A DNA stretch of 64,000 bases, taken from Myxococcota bacterium (lineage in GTDB: Bacteria > Myxococcota > B64-G9). Shown here in pieces: positions 51,711 to 58,957 of this stretch. The translations under genes and the position numbers were made by a program. Below the pieces are notes generated by a model. The model had not been told where the DNA came from. It worked only from the letters and a program-made list of their open reading frames with translations, and searched no databases. Positions within the stretch are counted from its first letter, which is position 1; each line of letters opens with the position of its first letter. Location: NCBI GenBank assembly GCA_022710975.1, contig JAKLGA010000001.1, positions 1 through 64,000 on the forward strand, given 5' to 3'.

Positions 51711-53453
51711 GTGCGCGCAGACAGACGAACCGGCGGAGGCCTGCGGAGCCTGGGGCCCTGGTGCGCGGCGTGCGTGCTGGCCGCCGTGGCCGGCTGCGCC
51801 TCGGCCCCGGAGCCCAAGCCCGAGCCGGCGCCTCCGCCGGCGGACCAGGCGGACAAACCCTCCGAGCCGGACAAGCCCCCAGAGCCGCCGCCCCCGCCGG
51901 GGGAGGAGGCGGCCGCCGGGACCAAGCTGGACGAGGCGACCCCGCCCCCGGACGAGCTCAGCCTGAGCGAGGACACCTCCCGCCTGCTGGCCGCGGCGGC
52001 GCAGGCCGCCGACGGCGATCCGGCCGCCGCGCTGCGCCTGGTCGAGCAGGCCGCGGAGGGCAACCCGAAGTGCTACCCGTGCCAGTACAACCGGGGCGTG
52101 CTGCTCGAGCGGCAGGGCCGCTGGGACGACGCGGCGCTGGCCTACCGCAAGGCGCTGCAGATCCACGCCGCGCACCTGGCCTCGGTGATCAACCTGTCCA
52201 ACCTCCAGCTCCGCCTGCGCCGGCCGGCGGAGGCCCAGGCCACCATCACCGCGGCCGTCAAGGCGGCGCCCAAGGACCCGGGCCTGCGCAACCAGCTCGC
52301 CGCGGTCCTGCTCGGCCTGGGCAAGAACGAGGAGGCCGCCGAGCAGTCCAAGTGGGTGCTCAAGCTCGACGAGCGCAACTCGGAGGCCATGCTGCTGCTC
52401 GCCCGCAGCTATCACGCCCGCGGCAAGCACGAGCTGGCCGAGCGCATCCTGACCAAGGCCCAGGAGGTCGACAAGGCCAACCCGCGCATCCACAACCTGC
52501 TCGGCTTCGTGTACTCGGCCATGGAGAACCCCACCGCCGCCATGGCGTCCTTCAAGCGGGCCGTGGAGCTCGATCCGTCGCTGGCGGAGGCCCGCAACAA
52601 CCTGGGTGTGCTCTACAGCCGGGCCAACGACCCCACCTCCGCCGTCGAGCAGCTGCGCGCCGCGGTGGCCATCGACCCGTACTTCGTCGAGGCCTACCTG
52701 AACCTGGGCAACGCGCTGCGCGGGGACAAGCTGTTCAAGGAGGCCGCGGAGGCCTACCGCAAGGTTCAGGAGCTCGATCCCGGCCACCTCGGGGTGCTGT
52801 TCAACCTGGGCCTGCTCTACCTCGATGACGAGGTGCCCGACCTCGAGAAGTCCAAGCGCTATGGGCTGGCCGAGGAGCACCTGGCGCGCTTCGAGCGGGC
52901 GGGCGGCAAGCACCCCAAGCTGGCGAGCTACCTGGAAGAGGCGCGCAAGAAGAAGGAGCGTGCCCTGCAGTCCGAGGAGCGCGAGCGCAAGCGCAAGGCC
53001 GACGAGGAGGCCGCCGCAGCCAAGAAGGCCGCCGAGGAGGCTGCCGCCAAGAAGGCCGCCGAGGAGGCTGCCGCCAAGAAGGCCGCCGAGGAGGCTGCCG
53101 CCAAGAAGGCCGCAGACGAGGCCGCGGCCAGGCAGGCCGCGGACGAGGCCGCTGCCAAGAAGGCCGCGGACGAGGCCGCTGCCAGGAAGGCCGCAGACGA
53201 GGCCGCTGCCAGGAAGGCCGCAGACGAGGCCGCTGCCAGGAAGGCCGCGGACGAGGCCGCTGCCAGGAAGGCCGCAGACGAGGCCGCTGCCAGGAAGAAG
53301 GCCGCCGAGGAGGCCGCCAGGAAGAAGGCCGCGGACGAGGCTGCCGCCAAGAAGGCCAGCGGGACGGGCGGCGTGGGGCAGAAGCTCGGCGGTGGCAAGG
53401 ACGACGACGAGGGGACGCCGGCCGGGGAGAAGCTCGGCGGAGACGAGAAGTGA
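51711..53453 (+). CDS. TPR lipoprotein (AglT/GltE-like) with repetitive C-terminal helix
   Basis: This encodes 580 residues from a GTG with GAGGAG upstream. Lipobox VAGC (Cys about 26) makes it a lipoprotein, like AglT/GltE of the gliding machine. A Pro/Glu linker leads to about eight TPR units (residues 80-400; e.g. NRGVLLERQGRWDDAALAY, LNLGNALRGDKLFKEAAEAY). From about 420 to 550 the chain is a highly charged helix made of 9-residue repeats (KAADEAAAR type) encoded by 27-bp DNA repeats. It ends in a short glycine-rich tail. The repetitive helix is an odd addition, likely a long rod or TolA-like spacer. Confidence 0.85.
   Translation: MRADRRTGGGLRSLGPWCAACVLAAVAGCASAPEPKPEPAPPPADQADKPSEPDKPPEPPPPPGEEAAAGTKLDEATPPPDELSLSEDTSRLLAAAAQAADGDPAAALRLVEQAAEGNPKCYPCQYNRGVLLERQGRWDDAALAYRKALQIHAAHLASVINLSNLQLRLRRPAEAQATITAAVKAAPKDPGLRNQLAAVLLGLGKNEEAAEQSKWVLKLDERNSEAMLLLARSYHARGKHELAERILTKAQEVDKANPRIHNLLGFVYSAMENPTAAMASFKRAVELDPSLAEARNNLGVLYSRANDPTSAVEQLRAAVAIDPYFVEAYLNLGNALRGDKLFKEAAEAYRKVQELDPGHLGVLFNLGLLYLDDEVPDLEKSKRYGLAEEHLARFERAGGKHPKLASYLEEARKKKERALQSEERERKRKADEEAAAAKKAAEEAAAKKAAEEAAAKKAAEEAAAKKAADEAAARQAADEAAAKKAADEAAARKAADEAAARKAADEAAARKAADEAAARKAADEAAARKKAAEEAARKKAADEAAAKKASGTGGVGQKLGGGKDDDEGTPAGEKLGGDEK
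53028..53354 (+). repeat. In-frame 27-bp tandem repeats encoding an Ala/Lys/Glu helix
   Basis: Twelve units start every 27 bp from 53028 (one unit is 30 bp, at 53271). Units differ mainly at synonymous sites, and the 9-residue register is kept. Copy-number change would lengthen or shorten the helix without a frameshift. Confidence 0.9.
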
Positions 53454-53460
53454 GGGGCAC

Positions 53461-53489
53461 TTGATCGCCGCGGGCACTTCCAATACGAT
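53461..53489 (+). promoter_or_regulatory. Internal promoter before the AglRQS-like genes
   Basis: TTGATC (53461-53466), 17 bp, TACGAT (53484-53489). Transcription would start about 53496, giving the downstream genes independent expression from the TPR genes. Confidence 0.55.
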
Positions 53490-53531
53490 GCCATGCACGA
53501 AGGGCCACGGGCATCCCTGGAGGGCAAGCAC

Positions 53532-53801
53532 TTGAGCGACCACGTGTTGAAGCTCCTGGCCGTGACGATCGCGCTGCTCCTGGCGTATCTGCCGGGCGGG
53601 GCGGTCCAGGCCAAGGACAAGAAGATGGTCCGCCAGGTGGTGATCGATGAGGTGACCCGGGTCGAGGGCAAGATCCAGAAGCCCGAGGTGTGGTACCTGC
53701 TGCCGCGTTCGAACCTGAACTTCGAGGGCCTCAGGCTGGAGAGCAACCTGGTGCCGAAGATCGAAGAAGCGACCAAGAAGAACCTGTTCCTGGTGGAGTG
53801 A
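53532..53801 (+). CDS. Small secreted protein, AglRQS-like neighbour
   Basis: This encodes 89 residues from the TTG at 53532, which has GGAGGG 7 nt upstream. The in-frame ATG at 53493 overlaps the predicted transcription start of the promoter at 53461 and would add a non-signal-like lead, so I reject it. With the TTG start the N-terminus is a standard signal peptide (LLAVTIALLLAYLPGGAVQA, cleaved before KDKK). The mature 65 residues (EVTRVEGKIQKPEVWYLLPR) are unassigned but look like a small periplasmic domain. Position next to the proton channel suggests an accessory role. Confidence 0.75.
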   Translation: MSDHVLKLLAVTIALLLAYLPGGAVQAKDKKMVRQVVIDEVTRVEGKIQKPEVWYLLPRSNLNFEGLRLESNLVPKIEEATKKNLFLVE

Positions 53802-53842
53802 GCCCCGCGGAAGCCGCGGAACGTCCCATCGAGGGAGTGAAC

Positions 53843-54610
53843 ATGACCAAGCGAATCCCGTTCTGGACCCAGGCCGCGCTGATGGCGCTCTTGCTCGCAC
53901 CGGCCGGGGCCTGGGCCGCAGAGCCCGCCGCCGCCAACGGCGAGGGGCTGATGAGCACCATCGCCTACTTCTTCGAGGCGGGCGGAATCTTCATCTACAT
54001 CAACTGCGCCATGCTGTGCTGGGGCCTGGCCATCATCATCGAGCGGATGTTCTTCATCTTCTTCCGTTACAACGTGAACGCCGAGGCGTTCATGGCGCAG
54101 GTGCAGAAGCTGGTCATGGCCAACAACATCGAGCGGGCCATCAAGCTGTGCAACGCGGCGCCGTCCGCCGCGCTCCCGCGCGTGGTGAAGGCCGGCCTGA
54201 CCCGCGCCAACCGCGGCGAGGTGGAGATCCAGAACGCGGTCGAGGAGGCCACTCTGGAGATCGTGCCCATCCTCCAGAAGCGCACCCCGAACCTGGCCCA
54301 GATCGCCAACCTGGCCACCCTGTTCGGACTGCTGGGCACCATCACCGGCCTGATCCGGGCCTTCGCCTCCCTGGGCGCGGTCAGCCCGGAGCTGAAGGCG
54401 GCCATCCTCTCCAAGGGCATCTCCGAGGCCATGTACAACACGGCCATGGGCCTGGGCATCGCCATCATCTGCATGCTGGGCCACCTGTTCCTGACCAACA
54501 TGACCAAGAAGATCGTCGACGAGATCGATCAGTACTCGGTGAAACTCGAGAACCTGTTGATTTCCCGGGGGAAGGGGCTGCCTGTCCGGTCCGACGGGAC
54601 TCCCGAGTGA
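53843..54610 (+). CDS. TolQ/ExbB/MotA-type proton channel subunit (AglR-like)
   Basis: This encodes 255 residues from the ATG after GAGGGAG. A signal-like first segment (AALMALLLAPAGAWA) precedes three more transmembrane helices: IFIYINCAMLCWGLAIIIE, LATLFGLLGTITGLIRAF with the conserved channel-lining Thr and Gly residues, and AMGLGIAIICMLGHLFL. A cytoplasmic domain lies between helices 1 and 2 (RANRGEVEIQNAVEEATLEI). TolQ-family proteins form a proton-driven motor pentamer with TolR-type partners; AglR does so in gliding. The two TolR-like genes follow directly. Confidence 0.93.
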   Translation: MTKRIPFWTQAALMALLLAPAGAWAAEPAAANGEGLMSTIAYFFEAGGIFIYINCAMLCWGLAIIIERMFFIFFRYNVNAEAFMAQVQKLVMANNIERAIKLCNAAPSAALPRVVKAGLTRANRGEVEIQNAVEEATLEIVPILQKRTPNLAQIANLATLFGLLGTITGLIRAFASLGAVSPELKAAILSKGISEAMYNTAMGLGIAIICMLGHLFLTNMTKKIVDEIDQYSVKLENLLISRGKGLPVRSDGTPE

Positions 54611-54672
54611 GCGTGGAACCCACGCTCTGCGAGGTTGTCGGATGACCGTGCGGATGATCGGTGGGTGAGGTC

Positions 54673-55278
54673 ATGGCGCGTAAACCTTCGGGCCGCTCGA
54701 ACTCGATGTCCAAGCCCGTGGACCTCAACCTCATCCCCTACCTGGATGTGGTCGTCAACATCATCATGTTCATGCTGTTCACCTCGACCGGGCTGATCCA
54801 GATCGGGGTGATCAACGTCAACGCGCCGCGCTACCAGGACCCCCTGGACGGCAGCGGCTCGGACAAGCAGGACGACAAAGAGGAGAAGAAGGACCTCAAC
54901 CTGACGGTGGGCATCACCTACAAGGGCTTCTACATCGCCGCCGTCGGCGGCGTGCTGCCGGGGCAGGAGCCGCCGGTCGAGGGCGCCGAGCCGGCCGCCC
55001 AGGACAAGGAGCCCACCATCCGGCTGCTGGGCAACGATCCGGCCTGCGCCAGCGCCATGGCCCGCAACGTGCCGCCGCCGGCCGCGTGCTACGACTACAA
55101 GCACCTGACGCTGAAGATGATCGACATCAAGAACGCGTTCCCCCAGGAAACCAAGGTGATCATCTTCGCTCAGCCCGACGTGCCCTACGAGGTGCTGGTC
55201 AAGGTCATGGACGCGACCCGCCAGCAGGCCGACCGAGCGCTGTTCTACGACGTCATCCTGAGCCCGGAGATCAGCTGA
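54673..55278 (+). CDS. First TolR/ExbD-like motor subunit (AglQ/AglS-like)
   Basis: This encodes 201 residues from the ATG at 54673; a GTG at 54661 is possible but lacks a ribosome-binding site. The single N-terminal membrane helix contains the proton-binding aspartate D25 (LIPYLDVVVNIIMFMLF). The periplasmic part (about 50-200) has an extended insert (PGQEPPVEGAEPAAQDKEP) and ends in FYDVILSPEIS. The stop overlaps the next start (TGATG). Confidence 0.9.
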   Translation: MARKPSGRSNSMSKPVDLNLIPYLDVVVNIIMFMLFTSTGLIQIGVINVNAPRYQDPLDGSGSDKQDDKEEKKDLNLTVGITYKGFYIAAVGGVLPGQEPPVEGAEPAAQDKEPTIRLLGNDPACASAMARNVPPPAACYDYKHLTLKMIDIKNAFPQETKVIIFAQPDVPYEVLVKVMDATRQQADRALFYDVILSPEIS

Positions 55279-55919
55279 TGGACCCGGTCATCCTCCCAGG
55301 TGCCCCCGCCGGCCAGCCCGGCCTCCCGCAGGCCGAGGCGGCCCCGGCAGAGTTCTCGGCGGCGGAGATGGAGCGGCGCCGGCTGCGCAGGGCGGCCAAG
55401 GCGGCCAAGCACCGGGCCAAGCGGCATGAGTACGAGGCCCCCGAGATCAACATCGTGGCGATGATGGACATGATGACCATCATCCTGGTCTACCTGCTCA
55501 AGGGCTACGCCTCGGATCCGGTCCAGATCACGCCGTCCCAGGACACGCAGCTGCCCATGTCCAGCACGCAGCTCAGCCCCCAGGAGGCCGTCCAGGTGGC
55601 CATCACCTCGAAGGTCATCCTGGTCAACGACAAGACGGTGGCGCGGGTGCGCGACGGGCGGGTGGCGGCGGAGGCCAAGAAGGACAACAACCCGGCCCAG
55701 ATGATGGTGCCCCCGTTGTTCGAGGCCCTGCGGGCCGAGGGCGATCGGCAGAAGCTCTTCGCCCGGTACAACAAGAGCAAGTCCGAGCTGCAGTTCAAGG
55801 GACTGCTGACGGTGATCGCAGACAAGCGGGTACCGTTCCGCTTGCTGACGGAGGTGCTCTACACGGCCGGCCAGGCCGAGTACGGCCAGTACAAGTTCGC
55901 GGTGATCAAGAAGGAATGA
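55278..55919 (+). CDS. Second TolR/ExbD-like motor subunit (AglQ/AglS-like)
   Basis: This encodes 213 residues. A 50-residue cytoplasmic N-terminus rich in Ala/Arg (ERRRLRRAAKAAKHRAKRHE) precedes the transmembrane helix with the key aspartate D64 (INIVAMMDMMTIILVYLL). The periplasmic domain ends in TEVLYTAGQAEYGQYKFAV. One TolQ with two TolR proteins is exactly the AglR-AglQ-AglS composition of the M. xanthus gliding motor. Confidence 0.9.
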   Translation: MDPVILPGAPAGQPGLPQAEAAPAEFSAAEMERRRLRRAAKAAKHRAKRHEYEAPEINIVAMMDMMTIILVYLLKGYASDPVQITPSQDTQLPMSSTQLSPQEAVQVAITSKVILVNDKTVARVRDGRVAAEAKKDNNPAQMMVPPLFEALRAEGDRQKLFARYNKSKSELQFKGLLTVIADKRVPFRLLTEVLYTAGQAEYGQYKFAVIKKE

Positions 55920-55944
55920 TGCTCCTCGACCCGGGAGCGAGGCC

Positions 55945-57309
55945 ATGAGCGAGACGAACCGAGCCAAGATCCTCCGCGTCGGAGTGGTCCAGGGCGGCAA
56001 GATCATCGAGGAGAAGCTCGTCCGCAAGCGGGCCTCGATCACCGTGGGCAGCTCGACCAAGAACACGCTGATCCTGACCGCCGCCGGCGTGCCCAGGAGC
56101 CTGTCCCTGTTCGAGGTCAAGGGCAGCGACTACTACCTCTGCTTCAGCGATCAGATCCAGGGCCGGGTGTCCGTGGGCGACCAGGCCGCCTCGGATCTGC
56201 AGTCTCTCAAGGCCCAGAAGCTCGTGCGCCAGGTGGGGGACACCTTCCAGCTCAGGCTGACCGAGTCCCACCGCGGCCGGGTCGAGCTGGGGGAAGTGAT
56301 CATCCTGTTCCAGTTCGTGACGCCCCCGCCCGAGCCCGCGCGTCCCCAGCTGCCCGCGTCGGTCAAGGGCTATTGGATGCGCAACATCGACTGGCCCTAC
56401 ACCTCCACCCTGGCCGCGCTGTTCGCCTGCCTGGCGGTGCTGTCCATCTGGTCGAAGTACGTCCCGCTGCCCTCGGAGGATCTGGCCCTGGAGGACATCC
56501 CGGACCGGTTCGCCAAGATGGTCATGCCGGACAAGGAGATGGACCTGCCCGCGGACGACGGCGCCGGCGACAAGGAAGAACCCGAGCCGACGGAGGACAA
56601 GGCGGAGAAGGACGAGCCCGACAAGACCCCCGCCGAGGGCGACGAGGCGGCCAGGGCGGCCGCGGCCGCCCGCAAGCGGGCCGACATGGAGAAGAAGGTC
56701 TCGGGCCGCGGGCTGCTGAAGATCCTGGGCGCCAAGGGGCCCAGCGGGTTCGGGGCCGGCAGCGCCGTGGCCGATGTGTTCGGCGAGGGCTCGGGAGACA
56801 GCGGCGATGGGGCCTTCGATGGCATCGGCGGCATCGACGTGGCCACCACGGCCGGCGAGAAGGGCATCCGCGGCGGGGGAGACGGCGGCGAGGCGGCCAC
56901 GATCGCGGACATGGGGACGCGGGGCGTGGTGGACGGCGCCGGCACGGGCACCAAGGCCAAGGCGGAGGCCCGCGTCGTGGCCAAGGTCTCCTCGGCCGCC
57001 CTCGAGGACTTCGACTCGGACTCCCGCAGCCGGGAGGACATCAAGAAGGTGGTGCAGCGGCGCGTGGGCGGCATCAAGAGCTGCTACGAGGCGCGGCTGA
57101 AGCGCAACCCGGAGCTGAAGGGCAAGGTGGTGGTGAAGTTCGTCATCCACCCCGGAGGCAAGGTGCTCGAGGCCGACGTGATCGAGAACACCACCGGCGA
57201 CTCCGATCTGGCCGCGTGCATCGCCGCCAAGGTCAAGTCCATCCGCTTCCCGGCCGCCGAGGGCGGCGAGACGGTCGTCACCTACCCGTTCATCCTGGCG
57301 CCCGTCTGA
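55945..57309 (+). CDS. GltG/PglI-like transmembrane protein with FHA-like N-terminus and TonB-type C-terminus
   Basis: This encodes 454 residues. The cytoplasmic N-terminus (1-135) is beta-rich and FHA-like (KRASITVGSSTKNTLIL). A single transmembrane helix sits about 150-172 (YTSTLAALFACLAVLSIW). A charged linker (KEEPEPTEDKAEKDEPDK) and a glycine-rich stretch (about 260-345) lead to a periplasmic 'AgmX/PglI C-terminal' TonB-like domain. That domain has RREDIKKVV-type helix SREDIKKVVQRRVGGIKS, CYEARLKRNPELKGKVVVKF and DSDLAACIAAKVKSIRFP. In the gliding system this protein links the inner-membrane motor to periplasmic parts. Fits directly after the AglRQS-like genes. Confidence 0.88.
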   Translation: MSETNRAKILRVGVVQGGKIIEEKLVRKRASITVGSSTKNTLILTAAGVPRSLSLFEVKGSDYYLCFSDQIQGRVSVGDQAASDLQSLKAQKLVRQVGDTFQLRLTESHRGRVELGEVIILFQFVTPPPEPARPQLPASVKGYWMRNIDWPYTSTLAALFACLAVLSIWSKYVPLPSEDLALEDIPDRFAKMVMPDKEMDLPADDGAGDKEEPEPTEDKAEKDEPDKTPAEGDEAARAAAAARKRADMEKKVSGRGLLKILGAKGPSGFGAGSAVADVFGEGSGDSGDGAFDGIGGIDVATTAGEKGIRGGGDGGEAATIADMGTRGVVDGAGTGTKAKAEARVVAKVSSAALEDFDSDSRSREDIKKVVQRRVGGIKSCYEARLKRNPELKGKVVVKFVIHPGGKVLEADVIENTTGDSDLAACIAAKVKSIRFPAAEGGETVVTYPFILAPV

Positions 57310-57365
57310 GCCGGCGAGTTCCGGGGCCGGGGGGGCGGGCCGCATCCGCGGAACGAGGTGATCGT

Positions 57366-58379
57366 ATGAAGGCGCTGTGGCTGCGCGAAGTGCAGGCGAT
57401 CCTGGCCAGCCGGGAGTTCGGCGGCTGGTGGCAGGGGCTGGTGGCCCTCGCCCAGCGGCTGGAGGAGATCCGCGCCCGGCGCGAGGAGCTCCTGTCGCAG
57501 ATCAACCTGTCCGAGTTCCGCGCGGAGTTCACCCAGAAGAACGCCATCGACACGCTCTACCTGGCCGGGGAGCTCGAGGACTCGGCGGCGCAGCTCCTGG
57601 CCGAATCGGCCGAGCTGGAGAACAAGGCCTACGAGGCCGTGGCGAACTTCGAGAGCCAGCGCATCGCGGTCAGCGACCTGTACTCGCAGATGGACGCCAG
57701 CGAGCACAACCTGCTCTCCACCCAGGCCGGAGCCGAGGAGCTGCGGCGCTCCCTGGCGGAGGCCGGGGAGGCCGAGCGGCGCAAGGAGCTGCAGCACCAG
57801 CTCCACCGCAAGGAGGAGACGGCGGCCGAGCTCGAGCGGCGCTTCCGGGAGGCGCAGACGACCTACGAGCGGGAGAACGCCCGCAAGATGCGCCTGTGGG
57901 AGGAGGTCGAGCAGCTCTGGGCGCGCAGCCTGGACATCAACCTGAGCGTGGCCGAGCGCCGCTCCAAGGGCCGGCGGGCGCGCAAGGGCGCCGAGCGGCT
58001 GTTCAAGGAGGCCGAGCGTCAGAAGCAGCTGGCCGAGGGGCTCCAGCGCGAGGGCGAGGAGGCCCGCCGGGTGGCCGAGGAGGCCGAGCGTAACATCGCG
58101 CAGACTCGCCTGACCGCCCGCAAGCTGTTCGGCTGCCTGGTGGGGGAGGAGTTCCTGTACTGGCCGCGCCGGGAGAACAGCAAGGAAGTCTACTGCGTGC
58201 CCATCAGCGACCAGTCCGAGGGCTACAACCTCGAGGTCAAGGGCCGCACCATCTACCTGGTGGGCCGCCAGCGGGGGGTCGAGTTCATCGAGCTGCTGCC
58301 CCCTGGGGACACGCCCCTCGAGGACGAGGACCCGCGCGTCGACGACTTCTTCGGCCGGGGCGGCTCGGACCCCGGCTGA
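57366..58379 (+). CDS. Cytoplasmic coiled-coil protein of unknown function
   Basis: This encodes 337 residues from the ATG after GAGGTGATCG. No signal peptide is seen. Nearly the first 240 residues form heptad coiled coil (e.g. EELRRSLAEAGEAERRKELQ, AERQKQLAEGLQREGEEAR). The C-terminal 90 residues are globular with a CLVGEEFLYWPRRENSKEV beta-region and a GRQRGVEFIELLPPG end. It could be a cytosolic partner of the FHA-like domain of the GltG-like protein; this is only inferred from gene order. Confidence 0.7.
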   Translation: MKALWLREVQAILASREFGGWWQGLVALAQRLEEIRARREELLSQINLSEFRAEFTQKNAIDTLYLAGELEDSAAQLLAESAELENKAYEAVANFESQRIAVSDLYSQMDASEHNLLSTQAGAEELRRSLAEAGEAERRKELQHQLHRKEETAAELERRFREAQTTYERENARKMRLWEEVEQLWARSLDINLSVAERRSKGRRARKGAERLFKEAERQKQLAEGLQREGEEARRVAEEAERNIAQTRLTARKLFGCLVGEEFLYWPRRENSKEVYCVPISDQSEGYNLEVKGRTIYLVGRQRGVEFIELLPPGDTPLEDEDPRVDDFFGRGGSDPG

Positions 58380-58405
58380 GGAGCGCCCCGCCGCCCGCGA
58401 CCGGC

Positions 58406-58434
58406 TTGCCCGGCCTGCCCTGGCGTGCTATGGT
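58406..58434 (+). promoter_or_regulatory. Promoter of the cyclic-nucleotide-binding protein gene
   Basis: TTGCCC (58406-58411), 17 bp, TATGGT (58429-58434), with an extended TGC before the -10. The start codon is 37 bp further on. Confidence 0.55.
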
Positions 58435-58470
58435 CGCGCCGAAATCCGTCCGCAAGCGCGAGGTGGGTCG

Positions 58471-58917
58471 ATGAACAAGGCCGAGGTGCTCCAGAACTCG
58501 CGTCTCTTCGCGGGGTTGCTGCCCGAGGAGTCGGAGATGCTGGCCGACCTGTGCCAGGCCAAGCGCCTGCCGGCCGGGGAGGTGGTCTTCGAGCAGGACG
58601 AGCCGGGCGACTCGCTGTGCCTCCTGGTCGAGGGCGAGGTCGACATCATCCGCAAGCGGACCGACGGCAGCGGCCGGGTGATCGCCTCCCTGAGCGCGCC
58701 AGACTTCTTCGGCGAGATGTCGCTGGTCGACAAGGAGCCGCGCTCCGCCACCGTGCGCGCGCGCACCGAGACCTCCCTGCTGTGCCTGAGCAACAAGAAC
58801 CTCCAGTCGTTCGCCCGGGTGTACAAGAACGCCTTCACCCTGGTGGTGATCAACATCTCCCGGGTGCTGAGCGCCCGGCTGCGCGAGACCAACGAGAAAC
58901 TGGCGTCCAAGCTGTAA
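58471..58917 (+). CDS. Stand-alone cyclic-nucleotide-binding domain protein
   Basis: This encodes 148 residues, the size of one cNMP-binding domain and nothing else. The phosphate-binding cassette reads FFGEMSLVDKEPRSATVRA, with the Arg-Ser-Ala that contacts the cyclic phosphate. The roll begins VVFEQDEPGDSLCLLVEGEV. No helix-turn-helix or kinase domain follows, so it is not a CRP-type regulator. It might be a signalling adaptor for the neighbouring complex. It has its own promoter at 58406. Confidence 0.88.
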   Translation: MNKAEVLQNSRLFAGLLPEESEMLADLCQAKRLPAGEVVFEQDEPGDSLCLLVEGEVDIIRKRTDGSGRVIASLSAPDFFGEMSLVDKEPRSATVRARTETSLLCLSNKNLQSFARVYKNAFTLVVINISRVLSARLRETNEKLASKL

Positions 58918-58957
58918 CCGACCTCCCCGGAGGCCCTGGGGCGGGTGGAGCCACGGC

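Noticed and set aside
53493-53531. ATG start at 53493 for the small secreted protein
   Set aside because: It overlaps the predicted transcription start and lacks a ribosome-binding site. The TTG at 53532 has GGAGGG and gives a proper signal peptide.
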